58,273 nucleotides of DNA from Polaromonas sp. YR568 (GTDB taxonomy: Bacteria > Pseudomonadota > Gammaproteobacteria > Burkholderiales > Burkholderiaceae_C). The translations under genes were made by a program, and so were the position numbers. Of the stretch, positions 1 to 8,553 are shown piece after piece. The DNA lies in assembly GCA_945878995.1 (NCBI GenBank), contig CAMCUN010000017.1, forward strand, positions 1 to 58,273, in the 5' to 3' direction. The notes under the pieces are model-generated. The model ran no database searches, had not been told where the DNA came from, and saw only the letters and a list, made by a program, of their open reading frames with translations. How positions within the stretch are numbered: position 1 is the stretch's first letter; each line of letters opens with the position of its first letter.

Positions 1-107
1 CGCGTGGCGCCATCGTTTCCTCACGCGTGCCCCTCTCCCCAACCTTCTCCCCAATGGGGCGAGGGGCAAGACATGGCCTCCCCGATTTACTCACTTCCCT
101 GTAGGAC
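1..107. repeat. partial GC-rich palindromic intergenic repeat
   Basis: This is a partial copy of the dispersed repeat seen again near 5.5, 30.2, 52.3 and 58.2 kb. It shows the shared blocks GTTTCCTCACGCGTGCCCC and CCCCAATGGGGCGAGGGG, which can fold into a hairpin. It lies just downstream of the lytic transglycosylase stop codon, and the window edge cuts it. It contains no gene. Confidence 0.75.
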
Positions 108-115
108 GCCAACCT

Positions 116-2143
116 TCAGGGCATTTTTTCGTCTATGGGCGGCGCGCCAGCCGAGCGGGGGCCGATGGGGCCTAAGCGCTCGCGCAGGGACTGGGGCTGG
201 CCGCTGAGCACGGCGGCGTAGACGGTGGCGTTGGACAGCACTTTTTTGACATAGTCCCGCGTTTCTCCAAAGGGCACGTTTTCGGCCCAAATGGCGGCGT
301 CCAGCACCGGGCCATTGCGCCAGCTGCGCGGACGGCTGGGGCCGGCGTTGTAGGCGGCAGCGGCCATGGCCATGGAGCCGCCAAAGTCGTCGAGCGCGCG
401 CTTCAAATAGGCCGTGCCAATGAGGATGTTGGTTTCGCGCTGGTTGATTTGATCGGCTGTGAAATTGCTCAGACCAATGTAGCGCGCCGTCTCGCGCGCC
501 GTGGCCGGCATCACCTGCATCAGACCGGAGGCGCCTACATGCGAGCGTGCGTCCATGATGAAGCGGCTTTCCTGGCGGATAAGCCCATACACATAAGCCG
601 GGTCCAGCCCAATCTCGCGGGTGCGCTTGAGCACCAAGTCCCTGAAAGGGGTGGGAAAGCGCTGGTCCATGTCCATCTCACCCCGGGTGCGTTCGCTGGT
701 GTTGATGCAGCGGTCCCAAATGGCGCGCTCGCAGGCCAACTGAGCGGCGGCCAGCAGCTCGCGCTCGGGCAAGCCGCCCGAGCGGTGCAGGTTGACGCTG
801 TAGTTCCACTCGCGCACACCGTCTTGACGCAAACCAATGGCAATGGCATGCATTGCACGCTGCAACCCTGGGTTGCTGCGGGCGCCCTCGCGCTCTTCCG
901 CGGTCAAAGGCGCGGGCGGGCTGGGCAGGCTCACCCGCTGGCCCAGATCGTCCAGGGCCAGTTGCTCGTAAAAACCGCGAATCGACGCGATGGACTGCAG
1001 CAGCAGCAAGCCCTGGGCACGCTGGGGTGAGGTGGTGGCGGCATCACCCGCAGTGGCGGTGGCCATCAGGCCTTTGGCACGCCAATACACCCAGGTGGGG
1101 TCGCGTTGGGCCTCGTCGCTCATGGCCTCAATGGCGGCCAGCACCGTCGTCCATTGGGGCTGGCCGCCCGCGCGCAGGGCGGCGCGGGCTTTCCAGGCCA
1201 GCATGTCGTCCGGCAGGTGCGCGTCCTTGCCCACGCGCTCAAAGTGCGCCAGCGCCTGGCTGTCCAGTCGCAGAGCGGCCTGCTTGCCAATCAGGCCCCA
1301 CACCCAGTGGCGCTCCTCGGCAGTGAGTTGCACCCCCCACTTGATGCGCAACTGCTCGGCAGCTGCCGCCGGGTCGGTGGCGGCCAGCCGCACCAAGGCC
1401 AAGGTGATCAGCTCTTTGCGCTGGCGCGAGAGGGCGAATTTTTTATCGTCCAAAAATTTGGCGGGTTGACCCTGCACCGCGCCCAGGTGCTTGACGGCGT
1501 CGGGCGCCACGATCTCCACCGCATCGCGCAGCGGCTGGGTGCGGTTGGCCTCCATCGCAATGCGGGCCTTGCGCCAGACCTGCTCTTTGCTGAGCAAGCG
1601 GGCCGCGTGCAGGCGGTCGGCGGCGGTTTTGCAGCCGTCGTCGGCCTCGCGCTGGCCGTGCCAGATGCGGCGCACCTCCTCGGCCACGCGGGGCGGCGTG
1701 TCTTTGGGTGACTTGAGGTGCTCCACAAGCAAGGCGTAGCAGCGCACCTCGCGGTCGTCGTTCATGCGAAAGCCGGCCAGCTGCTCCACAAAGGCGGGCC
1801 AGTCCCGCCGCTGGCCCAGCAGACGCAGCCAGTCGTTGCGCAGCCTGTCTTCTTGGTAAGTGCCAGCCCAGCGGGTCAAAAAGGCCTGCACCTCTGCCTC
1901 CGAGGCCTCGCCCAGCCGCTGGCGCAGCTCCCAGTAAGCGGTCCAGGGCTCCAACACATGGCCCTTGGCCTGCGGCAAGAGCACCTGCAGCCGGGCGCGC
2001 TCACCCCGGCCAAAGGCCTGGCCCATGTCCACGATGGCCTGGTCGGCCCGGCTCAGACTCGGCTGGCTCTGGGCAGCTGCAGGCAGGGCGCAGACCCCCC
2101 ACAGGGCCAAAAACACGACTGCGAAAAAATTTTTAGATAGCAT
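116..2143 (-). CDS. slt: soluble lytic murein transglycosylase
   Basis: A 675-residue periplasmic enzyme that cleaves peptidoglycan glycan strands to 1,6-anhydro-muropeptides. The N-terminus is a signal peptide ending near AAAQ. A long alpha-helical region follows, as in the ring domain of E. coli Slt70. The C-terminal SLT domain shows IRQESRF near residue 520, where the Glu is the expected catalytic acid, followed by GASGLMQVMP. The start at 2143 was chosen because it opens directly on the signal peptide; an upstream start at 2191 would add 16 unlikely residues. It is divergent from the cyclo-ligase gene, with only nine bases between the two start codons, so each promoter must lie within the opposite gene. 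Confidence 0.93.
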   Translation of the reverse strand: MLSKNFFAVVFLALWGVCALPAAAQSQPSLSRADQAIVDMGQAFGRGERARLQVLLPQAKGHVLEPWTAYWELRQRLGEASEAEVQAFLTRWAGTYQEDRLRNDWLRLLGQRRDWPAFVEQLAGFRMNDDREVRCYALLVEHLKSPKDTPPRVAEEVRRIWHGQREADDGCKTAADRLHAARLLSKEQVWRKARIAMEANRTQPLRDAVEIVAPDAVKHLGAVQGQPAKFLDDKKFALSRQRKELITLALVRLAATDPAAAAEQLRIKWGVQLTAEERHWVWGLIGKQAALRLDSQALAHFERVGKDAHLPDDMLAWKARAALRAGGQPQWTTVLAAIEAMSDEAQRDPTWVYWRAKGLMATATAGDAATTSPQRAQGLLLLQSIASIRGFYEQLALDDLGQRVSLPSPPAPLTAEEREGARSNPGLQRAMHAIAIGLRQDGVREWNYSVNLHRSGGLPERELLAAAQLACERAIWDRCINTSERTRGEMDMDQRFPTPFRDLVLKRTREIGLDPAYVYGLIRQESRFIMDARSHVGASGLMQVMPATARETARYIGLSNFTADQINQRETNILIGTAYLKRALDDFGGSMAMAAAAYNAGPSRPRSWRNGPVLDAAIWAENVPFGETRDYVKKVLSNATVYAAVLSGQPQSLRERLGPIGPRSAGAPPIDEKMP

Positions 2144-2152
2144 GGGGGAATT

Positions 2153-2785
2153 ATGGATAAAGCCACGGCCCGCAAAGCACTCATTCAACAACGCCTGAAC
2201 CTGCCCGACCGCCTGCAGCGGGCTGAACTGTTACAGCGAGTACTGCGCATCTGGCTGGTGGGCCGGCCCGACGTGGTGATAGGGGCTTACTGGCCCATCA
2301 AGGGCGAGTTCGACCCCCTGCCCGCCCTGTACCGCTGGCAAGAAGACGCGCTGCTGGCCAGCTTGGGCGACAACCAAGCCCCAGACCAAGCCGCACCAGT
2401 TTTAGCCACCGAAAGCCTGGCCCAAAAACAAAGGCGAAAAATTGGTCTGCCAGTGGTCGATAAAGTCAATAAAACCCTGAGTTTTCACGCCTGGTACCCG
2501 GGTTGCCCCATGGAAGAAGACGCCTACGGCATCCCCAAACCCAAGGACACCGATCAGGTGGTGCCCACCTTGCTGCTGGTGCCCTGCGTGGGATGGGGGC
2601 CGGGTGGCTACCGCTTGGGCTATGGCGGGGGCTTTTACGACCGCACCCTGGCCAGCATCGCTCCCCCACCGGTGACTGTGGGCCTGGGCTACAGCATGGG
2701 CTGGCTGCCCGAGCTCCAAGCCGAGCCGCACGATGTGCCGCTGGACGCCATCTTGAGCGACGAGGGCGTGGCCTGGCAAAAGTGA
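2153..2785 (+). CDS. ygfA: 5-formyltetrahydrofolate cyclo-ligase
   Basis: A 210-residue cytoplasmic enzyme of one-carbon metabolism. It converts 5-formyl-THF to 5,10-methenyl-THF using ATP. The family's C-terminal nucleotide-binding motif is clear as GYRLGYGGGFYDRTL (about residues 149-163), preceded by LLVPCVGWGPGG. The length is close to the family norm of about 190-200 residues. A GGGGGAA stretch just before the ATG could serve as ribosome binding site. It starts nine bases from the divergent slt start. Confidence 0.9.
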   Translation: MDKATARKALIQQRLNLPDRLQRAELLQRVLRIWLVGRPDVVIGAYWPIKGEFDPLPALYRWQEDALLASLGDNQAPDQAAPVLATESLAQKQRRKIGLPVVDKVNKTLSFHAWYPGCPMEEDAYGIPKPKDTDQVVPTLLLVPCVGWGPGGYRLGYGGGFYDRTLASIAPPPVTVGLGYSMGWLPELQAEPHDVPLDAILSDEGVAWQK

Positions 2786-2802
2786 GGCTGGACCTTTGAA
2801 CC

Positions 2803-3131
2803 CATCGCTCCTACAAGGGAGCTGCAACTTGTCTTTGTGGGGGCCAGCCTGCTGTCGATGGGTGGCGGACAAGGTGCGTTTCCTCACTCGAAGATTCGCT
2901 GGCAGGCCAGCTCCTACAGGGGAATGCTGTCTTGTATTTGTGGGAGCCAGTCTGCTGGCGATGGGTGGCGGACAAGGTGCGTTTCCTCACTTGAAGATTC
3001 GCTGGCAGGCCAGCTCCTACTGGGGAATGCCGTCTTGTATTTGTAGGGGCCAGGCTGCTGGCGATGGGTGGCGCAAAACGGGCATCACCGCAGGCGACCA
3101 GTCGCTGGCAGGACAGTTCCTACAAGGGGAA
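2803..3131. repeat. tandem array of inverted REP-like elements, 103 bp period
   Basis: The gap between the cyclo-ligase and the lipoprotein gene is filled by about two and a half copies of a 103 bp unit; the block GGTGGCG recurs at 2861, 2964 and 3067. Each unit holds a REP-like core in one orientation (GCTGGCAGGCCAGCTCCTAC) and its partner in the other (GGGAGCCAGTCTGCTGGCGA), that is, a REP doublet. The same core recurs at 14.76-14.90 and 27.64 kb. No gene is seen here; open frames across it are by-products of the repeat. Confidence 0.85.
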
Positions 3132-3137
3132 AAGCGC

Positions 3138-4019
3138 CTAAACAGGTGGGGATTGCGCCAATGTGCGCAGCTCGCTCGCATAGTCCTTGAGGGTGTCCAC
3201 GGCCTTGCTGCGTTGTTCGCGGGTGGTGCTTTGGTGCAGCGCGGCCACCACGCTGCACATTTGCTTGCGCGCGGCCAAGCTGGCGGCGCGGTCGGCGGGG
3301 TCGGCGTCGACCATGCTGCGCGCCAACATGGTTTTCAGACCCGCGCGCACCTGCTCAGCGGGGGCGTTTTGCAGGGCCCGCAGGCTTTGCACCAGGGCCT
3401 GCTGGCGCTTGACGCGGCGCGCATAAGAGGCGCTGGCGTCCCAAGGGGAGGCGCTCAAGGCACTGGCCAGCACCTTTTTTTGCTCGGGTTGCAGGCGGCC
3501 GTACAGGTTTTCAGCCCGCGACACCGCTTGTTTGAAGCGCTCGGTGGCCAATTCTTGGGAGGGAACATTCAGGAATTTCTCGCGGAACTCGGTGTTGGAC
3601 TTGGCCTGCCGGCGCTCAAGCTCTGCCAGCTGCGCCCCGTTCAAAGAAGCCACCGCCTGCAGGGCCGCGGTGTCTAGCGCCTCGACGGCGCCGGACAAAT
3701 CTTCCAAACGCTGCACCACCTCGTCGGCCAAGGCGCAAACTTGGGCTGCGCCCAGCTCGCCTTGCACCGCGCCCTGCCAGCGGCCCAGCAAGTCCACATA
3801 GCCCGGCAGTTGCTGGCGCCTGTGCCAGGCGTGCACCTGCACCATGGCCTGGCGCATGGCGGGGCGCTGCACCTCGCTGAAGGACACGTAGTCGGTCAAC
3901 CACCACCAGGCGAGCTCATTGGCGTTGTTGTAGGCCAGCTTGATGGTGCTGCAAGCGCTCAGCAGGCCCATCAGCAAGGCTGCCATCAGGCTGGTGCGGA
4001 TAATCTTGATCAATTTCAA
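3138..4019 (-). CDS. DUF6279-type lipoprotein
   Basis: A 293-residue predicted lipoprotein. The signal peptide ends in the lipobox LLSAC, with the lipidated Cys at residue 23. The mature part begins with IKLAYNNANELAWWWLTDYV, which I recognise as typical of the DUF6279 lipoprotein family; the rest is mostly alpha-helical, with many Ala, Gln, Glu and Arg. The function of the family is not established. It is divergent from glmU, 21 bases away. No catalytic motif is visible. Confidence 0.8.
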   Translation of the reverse strand: MKLIKIIRTSLMAALLMGLLSACSTIKLAYNNANELAWWWLTDYVSFSEVQRPAMRQAMVQVHAWHRRQQLPGYVDLLGRWQGAVQGELGAAQVCALADEVVQRLEDLSGAVEALDTAALQAVASLNGAQLAELERRQAKSNTEFREKFLNVPSQELATERFKQAVSRAENLYGRLQPEQKKVLASALSASPWDASASYARRVKRQQALVQSLRALQNAPAEQVRAGLKTMLARSMVDADPADRAASLAARKQMCSVVAALHQSTTREQRSKAVDTLKDYASELRTLAQSPPV

Positions 4020-4040
4020 ATGCTTTCCAGGAATTTACCT

Positions 4041-5456
4041 ATGGCCACTGACAGCTCATCCACGGCCCCCAGGCTCAACGTGGTCATCATGGCCGCGGGC
4101 AAGGGCACGCGCATGAAAAGCGCCAGACCCAAAGTGTTGCACCGTTTGGGCGGACGTGCGCTGCTCGGCCATGTGCTTGACCGAGCTGTGCAGTTATCGG
4201 CGGACCAAGCGATTGTCGTCACCGGCCACGGCGCTGACCAAGTGGAAGCCGCCGTGCAGGCCTTGGCCCTGCCCGGATTGCAATCTGTGTTTGCTCGGCA
4301 AGAGCCTCAGCTGGGCACCGGCCACGCCGTGCAACAAGCGCTGCCGCACTTGCAAGAAGGTGGCGTGACCCTGGTGCTCTCGGGTGACGTGCCGCTGACC
4401 GAGGCGGCCACTTTGAAAACGCTGCTGGCCGCCTGCGCTGGCACCCGCTTGGCCTTGCTCACCTTGGACATGGCCGATCCCACGGGCTATGGCCGCATCG
4501 TGCGGCAAGGCGATGAGGTGCGCGCCATCGTGGAGCACAAAGATGCAAGCGACGAGCAGCGGAAAATGACTGAAATTTACAGCGGCATCATGGCCGTGCC
4601 GACCAACCTTTTGCGCGGCTGGCTGGCCAGGCTGGACAACCGCAACGCCCAGCAAGAGTACTACCTCACCGACGTGGTCAAGCTGGCCGTGGCCGACGGC
4701 GTGGCCGTGGTGGCCCACCGCATAGCAGATGCGGCTCAGGTGGCCGGCGTCAACAGCCCGGTGCAGCTGGCCGAGCTCGAACGCGTGTACCAAGGCCGGC
4801 GCGCGCTGGCCCTGATGGAGCAAGGCGTGCGCCTGGCCGATCCGGCGCGCTTTGATGTGCGTGGCGAATTGGTGTGCGGCCCCGACGTGGAGATCGATGT
4901 GGGCTGCGTGTTTGAAGGCCGGGTCGAGTTGGGCGCAGGCGTGCGCATAGGGGCGCACTGTGTGGTGGCCAATGCCCGCATTGCCGCAGGCGCAGTCATC
5001 CACCCCTTTACCCACATAGACGGCGAAGCGCTGGGCGTGGAGGTGGGCGAGGGCGCCCTCATCGGCCCCTTTGCCCGCCTGCGCCCTGGCGCGCAGCTGG
5101 CGGCTGAGGTACACATTGGCAATTTTGTGGAAGTGAAAAACTCCACCCTCGCCCGCGGCGCCAAGGCCAACCACCTGGCGTACCTGGGCGACGCCACGGT
5201 GGGTGAGCGCGTGAACTACGGTGCCGGCAGCATTACGGCCAACTACGACGGCGCCAACAAGCACCGCACCGTGATTGAGGCCGATGTGCATGTGGGCAGC
5301 AACTGCGTGCTGGTGGCGCCCATCACCCTGGGCGCAGGTGGCACCGTGGGGGGCGGCTCCACCATCACCAAAGACACGCCGCCCGGGGCACTGAGCGTGG
5401 CGCGCGGCAAGCAGTTGTCGGTGGCCAATTGGCAGCGGCCGGTGAAGAAAAAATAA
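4041..5456 (+). CDS. glmU: bifunctional UDP-GlcNAc pyrophosphorylase / GlcN-1-P acetyltransferase
   Basis: A 471-residue cytoplasmic enzyme making UDP-N-acetylglucosamine for peptidoglycan and LPS. The N-terminal uridylyltransferase has the signature VIMAAGKGTRMKSARPKVLH (residues 14-33). The C-terminal half is a left-handed beta-helix acetyltransferase with NFVEVKNS, NYGAGSITANYDG and the closing LSVARGKQ. The start at 4041 is supported by AGGAA eight bases upstream and the usual family length; the frame is open 300 bases further upstream but that region is antisense to the lipoprotein gene. glmS, for the preceding pathway step, lies 10 kb downstream. Confidence 0.96.
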   Translation: MATDSSSTAPRLNVVIMAAGKGTRMKSARPKVLHRLGGRALLGHVLDRAVQLSADQAIVVTGHGADQVEAAVQALALPGLQSVFARQEPQLGTGHAVQQALPHLQEGGVTLVLSGDVPLTEAATLKTLLAACAGTRLALLTLDMADPTGYGRIVRQGDEVRAIVEHKDASDEQRKMTEIYSGIMAVPTNLLRGWLARLDNRNAQQEYYLTDVVKLAVADGVAVVAHRIADAAQVAGVNSPVQLAELERVYQGRRALALMEQGVRLADPARFDVRGELVCGPDVEIDVGCVFEGRVELGAGVRIGAHCVVANARIAAGAVIHPFTHIDGEALGVEVGEGALIGPFARLRPGAQLAAEVHIGNFVEVKNSTLARGAKANHLAYLGDATVGERVNYGAGSITANYDGANKHRTVIEADVHVGSNCVLVAPITLGAGGTVGGGSTITKDTPPGALSVARGKQLSVANWQRPVKKK

Positions 5457-5500
5457 GGGGCGTGGGGCTCAGATTTTTCACGCCACGCCTCCCTGCTTTA

Positions 5501-5945
5501 CTCCCTCCCCCTCTGGGGGAGGGCCAGGGTGGGGGCATCGTGTGGCACCACCGTTGCCTCACACGTGCCCCTCTCCCCAGCCCTCTCCCCAAAGGGGCGA
5601 GGGAGCTCAAACTCTCACGCCCAGGGCAGAGCGCGAGCCTTCCCGTTTTTCTCCCTCCCCCACTGGGGGAGGGCCGGGGTGGGGACATCGTGTGGCACCA
5701 CCGTTTCCTCACACGTGCCCCTCTCCCCAGCCTTCTCACCAAAGGGGCGAGGGAGCTCAAACTCTCTCGCCCAGGGCAGAGCGCGAGCCTGCCCGATTTA
5801 CTCCCTCCCCCTCTGGGGGAGGGCCGGGGTGGGGGCATCGCGTGGCCCCACCGTTTCCTCACGCGTGCCCACCGTTTCCTCACACGTGCCCCTCTCCCCA
5901 GCCCGCTCCCCACAGGGGCGAGGGAGCCCAGAGTTCACGCGCAGC
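5501..5945. repeat. three tandem 150 bp GC-rich palindromic repeats
   Basis: The unit starts recur at 5501, 5651 and 5801, an exact 150 bp period. Each unit contains the inverted repeat CTCCCTCCCC...GGGGGAGGG and a second hairpin, CCCTCTCCCC...GGGGCGAGGG. The third copy also has a duplicated CCACCGTTTCCTCAC block of about 22 bp. The array fills the gap between the convergent glmU and SDR genes. Open frames through it encode Pro/Gly-rich low-complexity peptides and are not credible genes. Confidence 0.88.
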
Positions 5946-5947
5946 GC

Positions 5948-6697
5948 TCAGCCCCTGCCTACAAAGGGCATTCCGGTGGCCATGACGGTGGTGAACAAGA
6001 TGTTGGCGTTCAGCGGCAGCCGGGCCATGGTCATGAAGGTGTCTGTCACGGCCGTGATGTCCATGCACGGCTCGGGCTTGTGGCTGCCGTCGGCTTGGGG
6101 CACGCCGCCAGTCATTTTGGCGGTCATGTCGGAGGTGACGTTGCCAATGTCAATTTGTCCCACCGCGATGTTCAAAGGCCGACCATCGAGGGCGGCGGCG
6201 CGGGTCAGGCCGGTGACGGCGTGCTTGGTGGCGGCGTAAGCGATGGCGCCGGGGCGCGGCACTTGGGAGGAAATGGAGCCGTTGTTGATGATGCGCCCGC
6301 CTTGGGGCGACTGCGTTTGCATGAGTTTGAAGGCCTGCGAGAGGCAGTAAAACGCACCATTGAGGTTGATGCCGACGGCACGGCGCCAGTCTTCGCCGCT
6401 CAAGTCACCGGGCAGGGCGAAGGGCAAGGACATGCCGGCGTTGTTGAACAAGAGGTCCAGGCGGCCAAAGCGCGTTTGCACCTGTTCAAACAGGGCTTGC
6501 ACCTGCACCTCGTCAGACAAATCGGCCGACATGGCCACGGCGTGGGCGGCGCGCTCGCCCGCTTGCGCAATGGCCGCGTGCAAGAGCTCCAAGCGGCGGC
6601 CTACAAACACCACTTGCCAGCCGTCCTGCAGCAGGGCATGGGCGCAGGCCTTGCCAATGCCGGAGCCGGCGCCAGTGACCATGGCGATTTTTTTCAT
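5948..6697 (-). CDS. SDR-family NAD(P)-dependent oxidoreductase
   Basis: A 249-residue short-chain dehydrogenase. It has the Rossmann motif VTGAGSGIGKAC near the N-terminus, FNNAG in the middle, a catalytic Ser in GSISSQ and the YAATK Tyr-Lys pair. The start at 6697 gives the standard MKKIAMVTGAG opening with an AAAGAAG ribosome binding site; the longer frame upstream runs into idnD. It is the last gene of the sugar-acid operon, 22 bases after idnD, so a keto/hydroxy sugar-acid interconversion is likely. The exact substrate cannot be read from the sequence. Confidence 0.88.
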   Translation of the reverse strand: MKKIAMVTGAGSGIGKACAHALLQDGWQVVFVGRRLELLHAAIAQAGERAAHAVAMSADLSDEVQVQALFEQVQTRFGRLDLLFNNAGMSLPFALPGDLSGEDWRRAVGINLNGAFYCLSQAFKLMQTQSPQGGRIINNGSISSQVPRPGAIAYAATKHAVTGLTRAAALDGRPLNIAVGQIDIGNVTSDMTAKMTGGVPQADGSHKPEPCMDITAVTDTFMTMARLPLNANILFTTVMATGMPFVGRG

Positions 6698-6719
6698 GGC
6701 GCTTCTTTCAACAAAGTCG

Positions 6720-7766
6720 TCAGGCCAGGGCCTGGCCAAAGTCAATTTGCACCTTGAGCGACTGGCGCTTGTCGCCCGCGAGCTCAAACGCTTCAAGGGC
6801 GCGCTCCAGGGGCAGCACCGAGGTGATGACGGGCTTGCCGTTGACCAGGCCATCATTGAGGAACTTGACGGCGGTGGCAAATTCGGGGTGAAAGCGAAAG
6901 CTGCCGCGCAGATCGATTTCTTTGGCCACGATCTGGTTCATGGGCAGAGCAATGTCGCCGCCCAAGCCCACGGTGACCAGCACGCCGCGTGGGGTGATGA
7001 CGTCGAGCGCCGCGCGCAGCGCAGCGGGGCTGCCAGAGGCCTCAAACACGGCGTCAAACTGCCCCTTGTCGGCCTTGTAGCTGTCCAGGCCCTCGGGCGT
7101 GGTGGCCAGGTTGACGGCCTCGTCGGCGCCCATGGCCAGGGCGCAGCGCAGCGGCAAATCGGCAATGTCGGCAGCCACAATGCGCGCCGCGCCACCCCGG
7201 CGCAGCGCGCCTATGAGCAGCGAGCCTATAGGGCCGCAGCCGGTGACCAGCACCTGCTTGCCCAACACGCCACCGGCGCGCGCCATGGCGTGCAAGCCCA
7301 CCGACAAGGGCTCGGCCAGCGCGGCCTCTGACAGGCTGAGGTGGTCGGCAATCGGGTGCGCCTGAGCGGCATCAATCACCAGCTTTTCACTGAAGGCGCC
7401 CTGGATGTGTGGAAACGGCATGGCGCTGCCGTAAAAACGCATGGCCAGGCAGTGGTTGTGCTGGCCTTGCTGGCAATAACGGCAAGCGCCGCAGGGCCGC
7501 GAGGGTGAAATAGCAATGCGCTGGCCGGCCTGCCAGCCGACCGCCTGCGCACCCACGGCCTCGACCACGCCCGAGACCTCGTGGCCCAGCGCCATGGGCT
7601 GCTTGATGCGCACCGTGCCAAAGCCGCCGTGCTGGTGGTAGTGCAGGTCAGAGCCGCAAATGCCGCCAAAGGCCACCCGCACCAGCAATTGGTGCGGGGC
7701 CATGGTGGGCACGTCGAAGGTATCCACACGCAGGTCTTGGGCGCCGTGGCAAATGATGGAAAGCAT
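6720..7766 (-). CDS. idnD: zinc-dependent L-idonate 5-dehydrogenase-like enzyme
   Basis: A 348-residue medium-chain alcohol dehydrogenase. The catalytic-zinc region is visible as GGICGSDLHYH and GHEVSG. The structural-zinc loop is CGACRYCQQGQHNHC, and the cofactor-binding glycines are in VTGCGPIGSLL. Length and motifs fit L-idonate 5-dehydrogenase, which oxidises L-idonate to 5-ketogluconate. Its neighbour is an IdnO-type SDR, the next step in the E. coli idn pathway. Other polyol or sugar-acid substrates remain possible. Confidence 0.85.
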   Translation of the reverse strand: MLSIICHGAQDLRVDTFDVPTMAPHQLLVRVAFGGICGSDLHYHQHGGFGTVRIKQPMALGHEVSGVVEAVGAQAVGWQAGQRIAISPSRPCGACRYCQQGQHNHCLAMRFYGSAMPFPHIQGAFSEKLVIDAAQAHPIADHLSLSEAALAEPLSVGLHAMARAGGVLGKQVLVTGCGPIGSLLIGALRRGGAARIVAADIADLPLRCALAMGADEAVNLATTPEGLDSYKADKGQFDAVFEASGSPAALRAALDVITPRGVLVTVGLGGDIALPMNQIVAKEIDLRGSFRFHPEFATAVKFLNDGLVNGKPVITSVLPLERALEAFELAGDKRQSLKVQIDFGQALA

Positions 7767-7785
7767 AAAAAAAGTCCTGCAACAG

Positions 7786-8553
7786 TTACAGCGTGGACGT
7801 CAGGCCACCGTCCACATACAAGATGTGGCCATTGACAAAACGCGCGGCGTCGCTGGCCAGGAACACGGCCGCGCCGCTCAGGTCGTCCAGATTGCCCCAG
7901 CGCCGGCTGGGGGTGTGGTTGACCAGCCAGTCGCTGAAGGCGGGGTCGTTCACCAGCTTTTCAGTCAACTCGGTTTTGAAGTAGCCCGGCCCCAGGCCAT
8001 TGACGTTCAACCCGTGCGGGGCCCAGTCTATGGCCATGCCCTTGGTGAGCATTTTGATGGCGCCTTTACTGGCCATGTAGGGCGCGGTGCCCGGGCGGCC
8101 CAGCTCGCTTTGCACCGAGCAGATGTTGATGATCTTGCCCGCACCGCGCGGGATCATCTTGAGCGCCACGGTCTTGCCCACAAAGTAGACGCTGTCTAAG
8201 TTGGTCCGCATGAGCTGGTGCCAGTCTTCGTCACGGTACTCGTGCAAAGGCGCGCGTATGGTCATGCCGGCGTTGTTGACCAAAATATCGATGGCGCCTT
8301 CGGCCTCTATCTGGTCTATGCCGTGGCGCACGCTGGCAGCGTCGGTCACGTCAAAGGACAGGCTGCTCACGGGCAGGCCTTGGGCCTGCAGCGCTTGCAC
8401 GGCCGCTTGCAGCTTGGCAGTGTTGCGGCCATTCAAAATGACGTGTGCGCCAGCCTCTCCCATGGCGCTGGCCAGGGCAAAACCAATGCCGTCCGACGAG
8501 CCGGTGATGAGGGCGCGGCGGCCCGCAAGTGAAAAGCTATTGAGGACAGTCAT
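7786..8553 (-). CDS. idnO: gluconate 5-dehydrogenase-like SDR
   Basis: A 255-residue short-chain dehydrogenase resembling IdnO/Gno, which reduces 5-keto-D-gluconate to D-gluconate with NAD(P)H. Motifs are ITGSSDGIGFALA (cofactor), NNAGMT, a Ser in NICSVQSE and the active-site YMASKGA. The start at 8553 overlaps the TRAP permease stop by four bases (ATGA), which indicates translational coupling and rules out the longer upstream frame. Being next to idnD and in one operon with gluconokinase supports the assignment. Confidence 0.87.
   Translation of the reverse strand: MTVLNSFSLAGRRALITGSSDGIGFALASAMGEAGAHVILNGRNTAKLQAAVQALQAQGLPVSSLSFDVTDAASVRHGIDQIEAEGAIDILVNNAGMTIRAPLHEYRDEDWHQLMRTNLDSVYFVGKTVALKMIPRGAGKIINICSVQSELGRPGTAPYMASKGAIKMLTKGMAIDWAPHGLNVNGLGPGYFKTELTEKLVNDPAFSDWLVNHTPSRRWGNLDDLSGAAVFLASDAARFVNGHILYVDGGLTSTL

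Noticed and set aside
2796..3677. Plus-strand frame of 293 codons through the REP array
   Set aside because: The first part is translated repeat and the rest is antisense to the DUF6279-type lipoprotein gene.
4194..5291. 365-codon open frame antisense to glmU
   Set aside because: Shadow of a confidently identified essential gene.
5501..5945. Tandem repeats as a CRISPR array
   Set aside because: The units are 150 bp and repeated over their whole length, with no short repeats alternating with unique spacers, and no cas genes are present.
5429..6757. Long plus-strand frames through the 150 bp repeats
   Set aside because: They encode PPPLGEG-type repeated low-complexity peptides from the palindromic element and then run antisense to the SDR gene.
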